Both the position numbers and the translations under genes were made by a program. Shown in pieces: positions 41,846 to 50,741 of a stretch of 64,000 nt of DNA (positions within the stretch are counted from its first letter, which is position 1; every line of letters starts with the position of its first letter). Source of the DNA: Bhargavaea massiliensis (lineage in GTDB: Bacteria; Bacillota; Bacilli; Bacillales_A; Planococcaceae); contig NZ_JAHBCJ010000009.1 in the NCBI RefSeq assembly GCF_018390575.1, positions 29,071 through 93,070 on the forward strand. Direction: 5' to 3'. The notes under the pieces were generated by a model. It saw nothing but the letters and a program-made list of their open reading frames with translations, searched no databases and had not been told where the DNA came from.

Positions 41846-43198
41846 TCAGGCTTCCGCCGTGTTGGCGGCAGTTCCCGTGGCGCGTGCGATAACGCCCGTC
41901 AGTACCATGACCGTGACGACCGGAATCAGCCAGCCCAGGCCATCCGTATAGAACGGCAGATGGGCGGTGTAGAAGTCCACAATCGGCTGGAGCCATGCAA
42001 ACTCTGTTCCAAGTGTGCCGGCAAGCGCCTTCAGCCCGTCCACAATCCCGATAGCGAACGCGACTACAGTCGCCGACACATATACGAGTCGTGAATGATT
42101 GAACAGCTTAGAAGTGAATGCCAGCAGGAGCAGCGAAATCGCAAGCGGATAAATCAGCATCAGCACCGGAATCGAATAAGTGATGATGTTCGCCAGCCCA
42201 AAGTTCGAAACAACAAACGTGAAGACCGTAAATACGATAACGAATGTCTTATAGCTCACTTTCGGGAAAAGCGAATGGAAATATTCCGCGTTCGCAATCA
42301 TCAGGCCGATTGCAGTCGTCAGGCAGGCCAGGGTGATGACGACCGCGAGCAGTGCCGTGCCGAATGCCCCGAAGAAATGCTCGGCCGAACTGCTGAGGAC
42401 CGGACCGCCCGTATCAAACAAACCGTATTTCTCAACGCTGGTGGCACCGATATAGGCGATGCCGACATAAAGGATACCGAGAAGTGACGCGGCAACGACG
42501 CCTGCTTTAAATGTCGCGTTCAAAATTCCTTTTTTCGTCTTCATCCCCATCGCCTTGACTGCATTGATGACAATGATGGCAAACACAAGCGCTGCGATGG
42601 CATCCATCGTGTTGTAGCCTTCCGTGAAGCCTTTTGCAAATGCATTTCCTATATAACTTTCAGTAGCCGGCTGAATAGCCCCCATCGGTTTCACGATGGC
42701 TACAACAATCAGGACAGCCAGCAGAACAACGATGCCAGGTGCCAGGACTTTGCCGACCCGGTCGACAATTTTCGCCGGATTCAGTGACAGCCACAGCGTG
42801 ATGCCGAAAAATACAGCCGTAAACAGCAGGAGCTGCATGGGCCCATTGCCCGCGTAGGGAGTAATGCCGACTTCAAATGCAACTGTTCCTGTACGGGGTG
42901 CCGCAAAGAACGGACCAATGGTCAAGTAAAGGACTGACGTGAAAATCACTGCGTATAACGGGTGAATTCTGCTTGCAAGATCTTGCAAGTTGCTGCTGCC
43001 GGAATATCCGATGGCGATGACACCAAGGAACGGCAGGCCCACTCCCGTAATCAGAAATCCGATGATCGCAGGCCAGAAGTTTTCACCAGCCAGCTGGCCT
43101 AATTGGGCAGGGAAAATCAGGTTACCTGCTCCGAAAAACAAGGCAAACAGCATGACGCCGACTGCTACGTATTTGGAAAAAGATAAACTTTCTCTCAT
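41846..43198 (-). CDS. brnQ: Branched-chain amino acid carrier BrnQ, copy 2
   Basis: A 450-residue LIVCS carrier, clearly a paralogue of the gene at 39,964 (AVGVMLFALFFGAGNLIFP, GYNTMDAIAALVFAIIVINA shared almost word for word). It also imports branched-chain amino acids. Start at 43198 has AAAGGG at a longish distance. Two adjacent but separately terminated copies suggest local duplication with different regulation. Confidence 0.92.
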   Translation of the reverse strand: MRESLSFSKYVAVGVMLFALFFGAGNLIFPAQLGQLAGENFWPAIIGFLITGVGLPFLGVIAIGYSGSSNLQDLASRIHPLYAVIFTSVLYLTIGPFFAAPRTGTVAFEVGITPYAGNGPMQLLLFTAVFFGITLWLSLNPAKIVDRVGKVLAPGIVVLLAVLIVVAIVKPMGAIQPATESYIGNAFAKGFTEGYNTMDAIAALVFAIIVINAVKAMGMKTKKGILNATFKAGVVAASLLGILYVGIAYIGATSVEKYGLFDTGGPVLSSSAEHFFGAFGTALLAVVITLACLTTAIGLMIANAEYFHSLFPKVSYKTFVIVFTVFTFVVSNFGLANIITYSIPVLMLIYPLAISLLLLAFTSKLFNHSRLVYVSATVVAFAIGIVDGLKALAGTLGTEFAWLQPIVDFYTAHLPFYTDGLGWLIPVVTVMVLTGVIARATGTAANTAEA

Positions 43199-43355
43199 GT
43201 TGAAAAACCCTTTCTCACTGATGTATTTAATATTCTGACGGTTTCTGTAGAGGTGATGTTTATTATCCTACTACTGAATCAGGAAGAATGCAATATATTA
43301 GTTAATTTTTTTATCAGAATCTTTCAATTTGTAGTCTATATCTATTAATACGACG

Positions 43356-43388
43356 AAAAAAGCGGCTCCCTGATCGGGAACCGCTCGT
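43356..43388 (-). terminator. Terminator for tatC
   Basis: AGCGGCTCCC/GGGAACCGCT stem (one mismatch), followed on the minus strand by TTTTTTC. Confidence 0.8.
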
Positions 43389-43401
43389 TGAACCGTATGA
43401 A

Positions 43402-44325
43402 TTATTCTGCCACCGCAGCCTGCTCCTGCCTGCGTTCCGCTCGACGGACAAGCCAAATGCTCGCTTCATAGAGGACTGCCATCGGAATAAGAACCAGCAG
43501 CTGGCTGATAAAGTCCGGGGGCGTGATCAGGGCTGAAATGACCGCAAGGGAAACATAGGACCATTTGCGGACTTTTTTCATCGTATCCGCTGTCAGCAGA
43601 CCGATTGATCCGAGGAACAGTGCCACAATCGGAAGCTCGAACAACAGGCCGACCGGCATCGTCGTCATGAGCAGAAAACGCATGTACTCCTGCGCCGACA
43701 CCATGATATCGAAATTGGCCGCCCCGAATCCGAGGAGGAACTCGTAGCTGAGCGGGTGGATGATAAAGTACCCGAACGCGACGCCTCCAATAAAGAGAAG
43801 CAGCATCACCGGCGAATACAGTCCGATGAATCTCGACTCATTTTCGTTCAGGCCCGGCTTCACAAACTGCCAGATAAAGTGGCACAGGAACGGCAGAGAG
43901 AGTCCCAGAGCAATCGCCGCTGACATGGTCATGTAAAACTTCACGACCTCAAGCGGGCCGAGAATCACCAACTCATGGCCCTTTGTGACATACGGGAACC
44001 ATAGGTTGATGGTCGAAAAGACCGCAATGAATACAACCAAGAAGACGACGGTACTTTTGACCAGCGACTTTCGCAGATCAGTGAGATGGGTGATGTAGTT
44101 TTCCCCATCCCCATCCTCAGCCCCGCCTTGTGGAGGCTTTTCTGGAGGCGGTGTGCCTGCGCCCTGCTCCTGAGCCGCCTGAACAAGCGTTTCAGCAGTT
44201 GCTTCCTCTTCTGCCGCCTCTCCGGACACCTTCCCCTGCTTCTCGATTTCCGCCTTTTTCTCTTCGGCTTTCTGTTTGTCGAGAGGGCTCAGTGTGGCAT
44301 TGTAATCATTTCCGTACGGATCCAT
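43402..44325 (-). CDS. tatC: Twin-arginine translocase TatC with long N-terminal extension
   Basis: A 307-residue TatC, about 60-70 residues longer than usual. The canonical part starts near residue 79 (ENYITHLTDLRKSL) with six membrane segments and conserved LPFLCHFIWQFVKPGL and ALITPPDFISQ. The first 78 residues are hydrophilic: Lys/Glu-rich (QKAEEKKAEIEKQ), then acidic, then Pro/Gly-rich. TatC recognises RR signal peptides. ATG at 44325 fits GGAAG eight bases upstream; a shorter start at the domain border shows no better site. A hairpin terminator lies between it and tatA. Confidence 0.88.
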   Translation of the reverse strand: MDPYGNDYNATLSPLDKQKAEEKKAEIEKQGKVSGEAAEEEATAETLVQAAQEQGAGTPPPEKPPQGGAEDGDGENYITHLTDLRKSLVKSTVVFLVVFIAVFSTINLWFPYVTKGHELVILGPLEVVKFYMTMSAAIALGLSLPFLCHFIWQFVKPGLNENESRFIGLYSPVMLLLFIGGVAFGYFIIHPLSYEFLLGFGAANFDIMVSAQEYMRFLLMTTMPVGLLFELPIVALFLGSIGLLTADTMKKVRKWSYVSLAVISALITPPDFISQLLVLIPMAVLYEASIWLVRRAERRQEQAAVAE

Positions 44326-44373
44326 CTTGATCACTTCCTGTCTTTGAACGCTTCATGATCTTAGTGAAACGCC

Positions 44374-44425
44374 AAAAACGGCAGACCGGCCCAAAGCCGC
44401 CGGGCGGCCCCGGCCGGTCCTGCCG
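44374..44425 (-). terminator. Hairpin between tatA and tatC
   Basis: On the minus strand CGGCAGGACCGGCC pairs with GGCCGGTCTGCCG and is followed by TTTTTGG. It would end many transcripts after tatA, keeping TatA more abundant than TatC. Confidence 0.75.
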
Positions 44426-44641
44426 TTACGCTTCTTTACGTTCTTCCTTCAACTCATCTTTTCTCGGCTTGTGCTTGTCATCATCGTCTTCCATGATGTC
44501 TTTCGCCGACTTCTTGAACTCGGACAGCGTCTTGCCGACGGCCGAACCGACTTCAGGAAGCTTTCTCGGGCCAAATAGAATCAGGACAATGACAAGGATG
44601 ATGATCAGCCCCGGAACACCGATGCTTGCGATACCACCCAT
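44426..44641 (-). CDS. tatA: Twin-arginine translocase TatA
   Basis: A 71-residue TatA with a single N-terminal membrane helix (about 8-22), the [10 protein letters not shown] hinge, an amphipathic helix and an acidic/basic tail ([16 protein letters not shown]). It forms the pore part of the Tat export system with TatC encoded next. The start follows AAAAGGAGG. The neighbouring gene pair includes a twin-arginine protein, its probable substrate. Confidence 0.93.
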   Translation of the reverse strand: MGGIASIGVPGLIIILVIVLILFGPRKLPEVGSAVGKTLSEFKKSAKDIMEDDDDKHKPRKDELKEERKEA

Positions 44642-44725
44642 GCGGATCGCCTCCTTTTATTAATAGAGTTCCACTGGGGAGGAAAGGGTAAACCTCTTTG
44701 ACTTCCCCGCTTCGATTAACTTTCC

Positions 44726-44918
44726 CGCTCCGACGGGGCGGGCCTCGCTGCGCAGGAAGCCCTTATGCCTGTCGCCCCTTAGCGGCGCCTTCAGCACTTA
44801 GACTATCCGGCTCCAGGCGGCAGCTCCTCGGGTCATAAGCCGTTTCGCTCCGTGGGGCAGGCCCCCTGCGCAAATCGTCTTATGCCTGTCGGAGCTAGGC
44901 AGCCGCCTTGCGCACTTA
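44726..44918. repeat. Palindromic interspersed element, one half and one full copy
   Basis: A half unit (about 44,726-44,800, loop plus right arm CTTATGCCTGTCGCC) precedes a full unit (about 44,803-44,918: left arm GGCGGCAGCTCCTCGGGTCATAAG-type sequence, right arm CTTATGCCTGTCGGAGC...GCCGCC). The core matches that at 1-174 while the outer stem bases differ on both sides in a compensating way. The right end includes the stop codon of the GMC gene. Confidence 0.75.
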
Positions 44919-46628
44919 AACCAGCGAGCCGCCTTCTTTGCTGTATTTGATGATGCCTTCCGCGCAGCGGTAGGCGAGTGCGCCGACTGTGCCGGTCGGG
45001 TTGTAGCCGCCGTTGTGAGGGAAGTTCCCCGCGCCGATGACAAACAGGTTGTCCATGTCCCAATGCTGCAGGTAGTTGTTGACGACGCTTGTTTCCGGGT
45101 CGGCCCCCATGATTGTGCCTCCGGTGTTGTGCGTGGTCTGGTAAGGGACGATATCGTAGTCTGTGATCGGGTTGCTTCCGACCGTCTGCTTTGCTCCCAT
45201 CTTCTCCATGATCTCCACCGCTTTCTCCGTGATGAACTTATGGAGGGCACGGTCTTGGTCCGTAAAGTTGTAGGTGAGCTGCAGGAGTGGTACCCCGTAA
45301 GCGTCTTTATACTTCGGATCCAGTGTCAGGTAGTTGTCCCGGTGAGGCATAGAAGCCCCTTGGGTCCCGATGTTGAGGGTCCGTGTATAGTTTTCGATGG
45401 ATGCCTTTTTGAATTCCGCTCCCCATGCCGGCGTATCCGGCGGAACCGGGTTGCTGGCGATCGGCCGGACGCCGGTCTGGGTGAGCGACATGCTGCCGCC
45501 GTGGATAAAGTCCAGATCGCTGTGGTCAAAGTTATCTCCGTTGAAGTCATCAATCGACATGCCGAGCGAGCCCGCTCCCATGAATGTGTTGAACTGCTCA
45601 TCAAAGAAGCCCGTCGCTCCAGGAAGAATCTGATAGCAGTAGTTTTTGCCGAGCGTGCCGCGGCCTGTCTCCGGATCATACATCTCGCCGATGTCGGATA
45701 CCATGAGGAGCTTGGCGTTGTTCATGACATAGCTTGTCAGAACGACCGTTTCCGCCGGTTGGATAAATTCTTCGCCGGACATCCAGTTGATGTAACGGAC
45801 TCCCGTTGCCTTGCCGCCTTCATGAAGGATCTCGACGACATTCGAATGGAAGCGCACTTCAAAGTTACCGGTTTCCTTGGCGGTCGGGATGACAGTGATT
45901 TCAGGAGAAGTCTTCGCCCCGTATTCACAGCCGAACCGCTCACAGAAGCCGCAGTACATGCAGGCATTGATCGTCTGGCCGTCGGGGTTGGTGTAAGCTT
46001 CCGACAGGTTGGCAGACGGCAGCATGAACGGTGTATATCCCAGGTCACTCGTCGCCTTTTCAAACTTCTCCAGGATCGGAGTCTTCTTCATTGGCGGTGT
46101 CGGGTATGGGTTGGAGCGTTTTCCGGCAAACGGGTTTTTGTCATCGCCGGAAATCCCCGCCGTGTATTCGAATTTATCAAAGTACGGCTCCAGTTCGTCG
46201 TATGTAATTCCCCAGTCCTGGAGCTGATACTCCTTTCCAAGCTTGTTTGCGCCATACTTTTTCTCGGTCATTGTCTTGATCTCAAAATCATACGGAAGGA
46301 AACGCCATGTATGGCCGTTCCAGTGAGTGCCTGCTCCGCCGAGCCCTTCACCAAGAAGGAATGATCCCATCGTCCGCATCGGAAGCGCCCGCTGGTCGCG
46401 CCGGTTCCGGAAGGTGACCGTCTCCTTCGACAGGTCCTGCATGAGTTCATAACGGATGGCGTAGCGATATTCATCGTGGACACGCAAATAATCTTCCGTC
46501 CCCCGCTCGCGGCCCCTCTCGATGCTCACAACCTTCAGGCCCGCCTTTGCTGCCTCTGCAGCAATGATGCCGCCCGTCCAGCCTGCGCCGACTGTTACGA
46601 CATCAACTTTGTCCAATGTAGTTGCCAT
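44916..46628 (-). CDS. GMC-family oxidoreductase (gluconate 2-dehydrogenase-like catalytic subunit)
   Basis: A 570-residue flavoprotein of the GMC family with FAD-binding VGAGWTGGIIAAEAA near residue 13, GLGGAGTHWNGHTWRF, and a C-terminal HNTGGTIMGADPETSVVN plus GAGNFPHNGGYNPTGTVGALA. It resembles the large subunit of membrane gluconate/sugar dehydrogenases. It has no signal peptide; its partner carries an RR signal, so the pair may be exported together. Start follows GGAGGGG. Substrate is unknown. Confidence 0.88.
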   Translation of the reverse strand: MATTLDKVDVVTVGAGWTGGIIAAEAAKAGLKVVSIERGRERGTEDYLRVHDEYRYAIRYELMQDLSKETVTFRNRRDQRALPMRTMGSFLLGEGLGGAGTHWNGHTWRFLPYDFEIKTMTEKKYGANKLGKEYQLQDWGITYDELEPYFDKFEYTAGISGDDKNPFAGKRSNPYPTPPMKKTPILEKFEKATSDLGYTPFMLPSANLSEAYTNPDGQTINACMYCGFCERFGCEYGAKTSPEITVIPTAKETGNFEVRFHSNVVEILHEGGKATGVRYINWMSGEEFIQPAETVVLTSYVMNNAKLLMVSDIGEMYDPETGRGTLGKNYCYQILPGATGFFDEQFNTFMGAGSLGMSIDDFNGDNFDHSDLDFIHGGSMSLTQTGVRPIASNPVPPDTPAWGAEFKKASIENYTRTLNIGTQGASMPHRDNYLTLDPKYKDAYGVPLLQLTYNFTDQDRALHKFITEKAVEIMEKMGAKQTVGSNPITDYDIVPYQTTHNTGGTIMGADPETSVVNNYLQHWDMDNLFVIGAGNFPHNGGYNPTGTVGALAYRCAEGIIKYSKEGGSLV

Positions 46629-46645
46629 TCATTACCCCTCCTAAA

Positions 46646-47401
46646 TCAGTGATGTCCGCCAAGGGACTGAGGATCGATTTCCTGGAACTCTTCGCTGTCA
46701 ATTTTGTCGATGTAGGCTGCCTGGTGGCCAGGGAAGTTCTTCATCTTCCATCCTTCCATGCCCCGGTTGCCGCCGTACATTGGATCGGAATAAGCCCCTT
46801 CCAAAACTGCAGAACGGAGGAGCCGGAAGAAGAAGCCTGCCGTGACGCCTTCCATTTCAACTTCGTCCTTCTGGAAAGCCGTGATGATTTCATCCATCTG
46901 CTCGCCTTCGAGATCGGTGAAGCTTTTATCGAACCGGCCCTGAGCTTCCTGCTCCAGCTTTCGGATGCCCTGAAGGAAGATCTCCTTGCGGCGGAGACGG
47001 GTCTGATAGCCCTGGGTCACCTCGCCGCCGTAGAATGGCCCCTGCATATACTCTTTTTCATTGTTGCCGTAAGCCCCGGCCAGTTGATGGTCGATAAAAT
47101 AAGGCACGCCGAGACCGATCGCCCCAGGACCAAGGTCATCTTCAGGGAAAATCCGCTCAGTCGCTTCCGAAAGAACATTGAAGTCATGGTCGTTCGTGAA
47201 GAACATCCTGCCGCTCGGTGAGCCCGCCGACTGGTCAGCCCTGCCTCCGCTCCGCTCCCCTTCTTTGGTCGCGGAACCACCGTCCTTTGCGTTGTACCCA
47301 ATCAGGCCGCCGATCACACCGCCGCCGACCAGGGCGCCTGTCGCCACGCCTGCCGTCTTGAGAAAATCGCGACGGGACACATCTTTCTTTTCATCCGCCA
47401 T
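46646..47401 (-). CDS. Gluconate 2-dehydrogenase subunit 3 family protein, Tat signal
   Basis: A 251-residue protein with the twin-arginine motif SRRDFLK (Arg10, Arg11), a hydrophobic stretch (GVATGALVGGGVIGG), then the gluconate 2-dehydrogenase subunit 3-type domain (DFNVLSEATERIFPEDD, GVPYFIDHQL). It is the small subunit for the GMC protein encoded 17 bases downstream, which it likely carries through the Tat pore. ATG at 47401 follows AAAGGAGG. Confidence 0.88.
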   Translation of the reverse strand: MADEKKDVSRRDFLKTAGVATGALVGGGVIGGLIGYNAKDGGSATKEGERSGGRADQSAGSPSGRMFFTNDHDFNVLSEATERIFPEDDLGPGAIGLGVPYFIDHQLAGAYGNNEKEYMQGPFYGGEVTQGYQTRLRRKEIFLQGIRKLEQEAQGRFDKSFTDLEGEQMDEIITAFQKDEVEMEGVTAGFFFRLLRSAVLEGAYSDPMYGGNRGMEGWKMKNFPGHQAAYIDKIDSEEFQEIDPQSLGGHH

Positions 47402-47713
47402 GCCTATTCCTCCTTTGTGGTTCTTCCAATACGGGAAATCTACAACGAAGCATACCTCCCGGTTATCCTTTTTATACGGTAATGCATGCTTCTCGCCCAT
47501 ATACTGGTCTTTCTTCCGTTTCCCTTGCCCCTATGAAGGTAAACCCCGCCATGCCAAAATTATGATAAAAGAACCTTGGAATCTTCGTTTTTCCGGAGCA
47601 GTTTGTAGCAATAATCTGCATTCTTCTAAAAAACTGATTGTTTCTGTGATGCAACACAACGTATAATAATGTAGGCTGTGTAGTCACAGCGGACTACAAA
47701 GGGGGTTATACAT
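47402..47713. other. Intergenic region between divergent dehydrogenase and DASS genes
   Basis: It holds a good sigma-A promoter for the DASS gene: TTGTTT near 47,637 and TATAAT at 47,662-47,667, 18 bases apart, then AAAGGGGG before the start. The rest is AT-rich upstream sequence of the dehydrogenase pair. No extra gene is supported. Confidence 0.5.
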
Positions 47714-49363
47714 ATGTTCCAGAACGCCTGGTCCCGGATGTGGGATTGGCATGATGAAGCCAAACGGCTTTTTACATTTTTTATCCGTCCAAACAAAGTG
47801 ATGATGAATGCCGAAGGGTCGGGGACGCCTTTCGGGTACACGGAGAAGGACCCGGACAGCAAAAGGAATGAGCGCAGCTATACGACTGCCCAGCTGATTG
47901 GCCTCATTGCCGGACCGCTCCTCTTTTTTCTGATCCTGTTCCTCTTTAATCCGGAAGGACTGTCACCGGAAGCGCGCGCCATTCTGGCGGGAACCGTCTG
48001 GATGGCCGCCTGGTGGATCACCGAGGCGGTGCCGATTCCGGTCACGTCCCTTCTGCCGCTCGTCCTCTTTCCTCTTGCCGGCGGGCTGGACGTAAAGGCG
48101 ACTGCATCTGCCTACGGAGACGAAAACATCTTCCTCTTCATGGGAGGCTTCATGATTGCGCTCGCGATGGAAAAGTGGAATCTTCACCGGCGCATTGCCC
48201 TCACGATCATCTCGGCGATCGGCACGAACGTGAACAGGATTGTGCTGGGCTTCATGGTCGCCACCGGATTCCTGTCAATGTGGATCTCCAATACGGCGAC
48301 TGCAATGATGATGGTGCCGATCGGCCTTGCCATTACCTATCAGGTCGCCGATGCGCTTAAAAACGACCCTTCTGTGGATACCTCGCAGGAAAACTTCGGT
48401 TTCGGCAAGGCGCTTATGCTCGGAATCGCCTACTCCGCCTCTGTTGGCGGGATTGCGACGCTGATCGGCACCCCGCCAAACACGGCACTCGCCGCAGCCA
48501 TGGAAAAAATGTACGGCATCGAGATTTCCTTTGGCCAGTGGATGCTTTTCGGAACTCCATTCGCCTGGCTGTTCATCCTCTTGATCTGGCTGTACCTTGT
48601 AAAGATCGCTTTTCCACAGAAAATCAAAGAATTGCCCGGCGGCCGTGAGATGATCCATGCCGAGAAAGAAAAGCTGGGCAGCGCCTCCACGGAGGAAAAG
48701 CTGGTGTTCACAATTTTCGTTCTTGCTGCATTTTCTTGGATCACGCGCTCGTTCTTCCTGCAGAACTTCCTGCCGGGCATCAGTGACGGAGTCATTGCCA
48801 TGCTCTTTGCAATCGTCCTGTTCGTCATCCCAGCGGTTAACGTAAAGGGCGACCGCCTCCTTGACTGGGAGACGGCCGTCAAGCTGCCATGGGGCATCCT
48901 GCTCCTGTTCGGCGGCGGCCTCGCGATTGCGGCCGGCTTTGTCGGATCAGGGCTTTCTGAATGGATCGGCGGACAGCTGACGGCACTTGATGCGGTTCCG
49001 CTTATTGTCGTGATCATTGTCGTTACGGCGCTTGTCATCTTCCTGACTGAGATTACGTCCAATACCGCAACAGCCGCTATGATGTACCCGATCATGGGAG
49101 CACTTGCAGTCGCGCTTGGTGTCCATCCGTTCGCACTCATGGTCGCTGCCGGTGTTGCCGCTTCCTGTGCGTTCATGCTGCCGGTCGCGACGCCACCGAA
49201 CGCGGTCGTGTTCGGTTCCGGTTATCTCAGGATCCCGGATATGGCGAAGGCCGGATTTGCCCTCAACATCATGGGCGTCGTCCTTGTACCGCTGTTTATC
49301 TGGTTCCTGCTGCCGGTCGTGTTCGGCATTGACCTGAACACATTGCCGGATTTCCTCAAATAA
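47714..49363 (+). CDS. DASS-family sodium/anion (dicarboxylate) symporter
   Basis: A 549-residue transporter of the SLC13/DASS family, related to SdcS. It has both SNT substrate/sodium motifs: SMWISNTATAMMM near residue 195 and EITSNTATAAMMYP near 450, with about 11 membrane segments. An N-terminal hydrophilic part (about 1-55) is longer than in some relatives. It likely imports succinate-type dicarboxylates with sodium. Confidence 0.88.
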   Translation: MFQNAWSRMWDWHDEAKRLFTFFIRPNKVMMNAEGSGTPFGYTEKDPDSKRNERSYTTAQLIGLIAGPLLFFLILFLFNPEGLSPEARAILAGTVWMAAWWITEAVPIPVTSLLPLVLFPLAGGLDVKATASAYGDENIFLFMGGFMIALAMEKWNLHRRIALTIISAIGTNVNRIVLGFMVATGFLSMWISNTATAMMMVPIGLAITYQVADALKNDPSVDTSQENFGFGKALMLGIAYSASVGGIATLIGTPPNTALAAAMEKMYGIEISFGQWMLFGTPFAWLFILLIWLYLVKIAFPQKIKELPGGREMIHAEKEKLGSASTEEKLVFTIFVLAAFSWITRSFFLQNFLPGISDGVIAMLFAIVLFVIPAVNVKGDRLLDWETAVKLPWGILLLFGGGLAIAAGFVGSGLSEWIGGQLTALDAVPLIVVIIVVTALVIFLTEITSNTATAAMMYPIMGALAVALGVHPFALMVAAGVAASCAFMLPVATPPNAVVFGSGYLRIPDMAKAGFALNIMGVVLVPLFIWFLLPVVFGIDLNTLPDFLK

Positions 49364-49370
49364 GATACAA

Positions 49371-49407
49371 GAAAAGCCATGCGTCCGTTCGGGTGCATGG
49401 CTTTTCT
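49371..49407. terminator. Bidirectional terminator between DASS and MFS genes
   Basis: GAAAAGCCATGC/GCATGGCTTTTC perfect stem between convergent genes. Confidence 0.88.
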
Positions 49408-49424
49408 AATGCTTTCATAGAGTA

Positions 49425-50633
49425 TTACGCGTGTGCCGCAAGCCGCTTTCTCGCGGAGACGGCAAATGCAAGGTAAATGACCGGGACGGTTGCAGTGGTC
49501 AGAATCAGGAGTTTCCAGCCACCCGCCGTCCAGAGCGGCGACAAAAGTGTGCTTCCCGCGGCGACTCCGACATAATAGGAAACAAGATACAGGCTCGAGG
49601 CGCTGCCCTTGTGATGGGCCGCATCGCGGCCGACGGTGGCTGCCGTAAGCGAATGGGCGGTAAAAAAGCCAAGGCAGATGACGCACAGGCCGACGACGAT
49701 CATCGTGACATTGTCCGCAAGCGTGATCAGAATTCCTGCCGAAAGGATGAGTATGCCTGCCATCCGGACCGGCCGGATGCCGAGCCGGTCGGACAGCCAG
49801 CCGGCCAGCGGCGAGCCGATTACGCCGATGCCGTAGGCAAAGTATGTATAGGATATCGCCTCAAGCGACAGGCCAAAGGGATCTCCCTGCAGATGGAACG
49901 GCAAAAACGTCCAGACACCGGTGAAGCTCAACTGAAGGACGATTCCGAGGCCGAATGAGATCAGAAGGAGCGGGTTTTTCAGATGAAACAGGAATGCCTC
50001 CATGTCCTGCCTGACGGTCCCGTCCGCCGCCTCAAACCGTTTTGATTTCGGCAGGAGGAAAATGACCGCTACAGCGACCAGCGCCCCGGAAATGCCCAAG
50101 CCGTAAAACGCCGACTGCCAGGAATAATGCTCGGTCACATACCCTGTCAGCACACGTCCCACCATTCCGCCGAGGGCGTTTGTCGCGATGTAAAGCGAAG
50201 TCGCGAAGCTGACGCTTCTCCTGTCCACTTCCTCGTTAATATAAGCGATTGCGGCCGCGGGAACCCCTGCGAGCGTGAAGCCCTGCAGAAAACGGAGAAA
50301 GAGAATCAACCCGAACGTGTCAGTCAGCGGCATGATGAAAAATGGAATCACCGAAAGCGCGACCGACCATTTGATATAAAGCGTGCGCCCGTGCCGGTCG
50401 GACAAAAAACTGATGACGAGCAGGCCGAGGATCAGCCCGAGCGTCGTAAGAGAGACGGACAAACTGGACGAAGAAACCGACACGCCGAACTCCTCCGTGA
50501 ACAGCGGCAGGAGCGGCTGCGTCGTATACATCGCCGCGAACACGAACAGCGAGGCAAACCCGAGTGCGCCGATAACCTTCCAGAATGCGGCATCTCTCAT
50601 TGTATAAGGGGGTCGATTCGTCCTGTTCTCCAT
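49425..50633 (-). CDS. MFS transporter (YnfM-like)
   Basis: A 402-residue major facilitator with 12 expected membrane segments and motif A-like sequences FLSDRHGRTLYIK between segments 2 and 3 and AGWLSDRLGIRPVR between 8 and 9. It is similar to YnfM-type proton-driven exporters. Substrate is unknown. It is divergent from the sugar dehydrogenase gene. Confidence 0.85.
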   Translation of the reverse strand: MENRTNRPPYTMRDAAFWKVIGALGFASLFVFAAMYTTQPLLPLFTEEFGVSVSSSSLSVSLTTLGLILGLLVISFLSDRHGRTLYIKWSVALSVIPFFIMPLTDTFGLILFLRFLQGFTLAGVPAAAIAYINEEVDRRSVSFATSLYIATNALGGMVGRVLTGYVTEHYSWQSAFYGLGISGALVAVAVIFLLPKSKRFEAADGTVRQDMEAFLFHLKNPLLLISFGLGIVLQLSFTGVWTFLPFHLQGDPFGLSLEAISYTYFAYGIGVIGSPLAGWLSDRLGIRPVRMAGILILSAGILITLADNVTMIVVGLCVICLGFFTAHSLTAATVGRDAAHHKGSASSLYLVSYYVGVAAGSTLLSPLWTAGGWKLLILTTATVPVIYLAFAVSARKRLAAHA

Positions 50634-50741
50634 TTACAACACTTCCCATCCACTGATTCTCCCATTATAGCAAAGAGGCGGAAGGACGGAAGAAGGCGCA
50701 GCGGGTATGATATAGAAAACATCGGCTAAGGGAGGATCAGG

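Noticed and set aside
45015-46364. Long plus-strand frame of 449 codons
   Set aside because: Antisense shadow of the GMC oxidoreductase gene, which has clear motifs.
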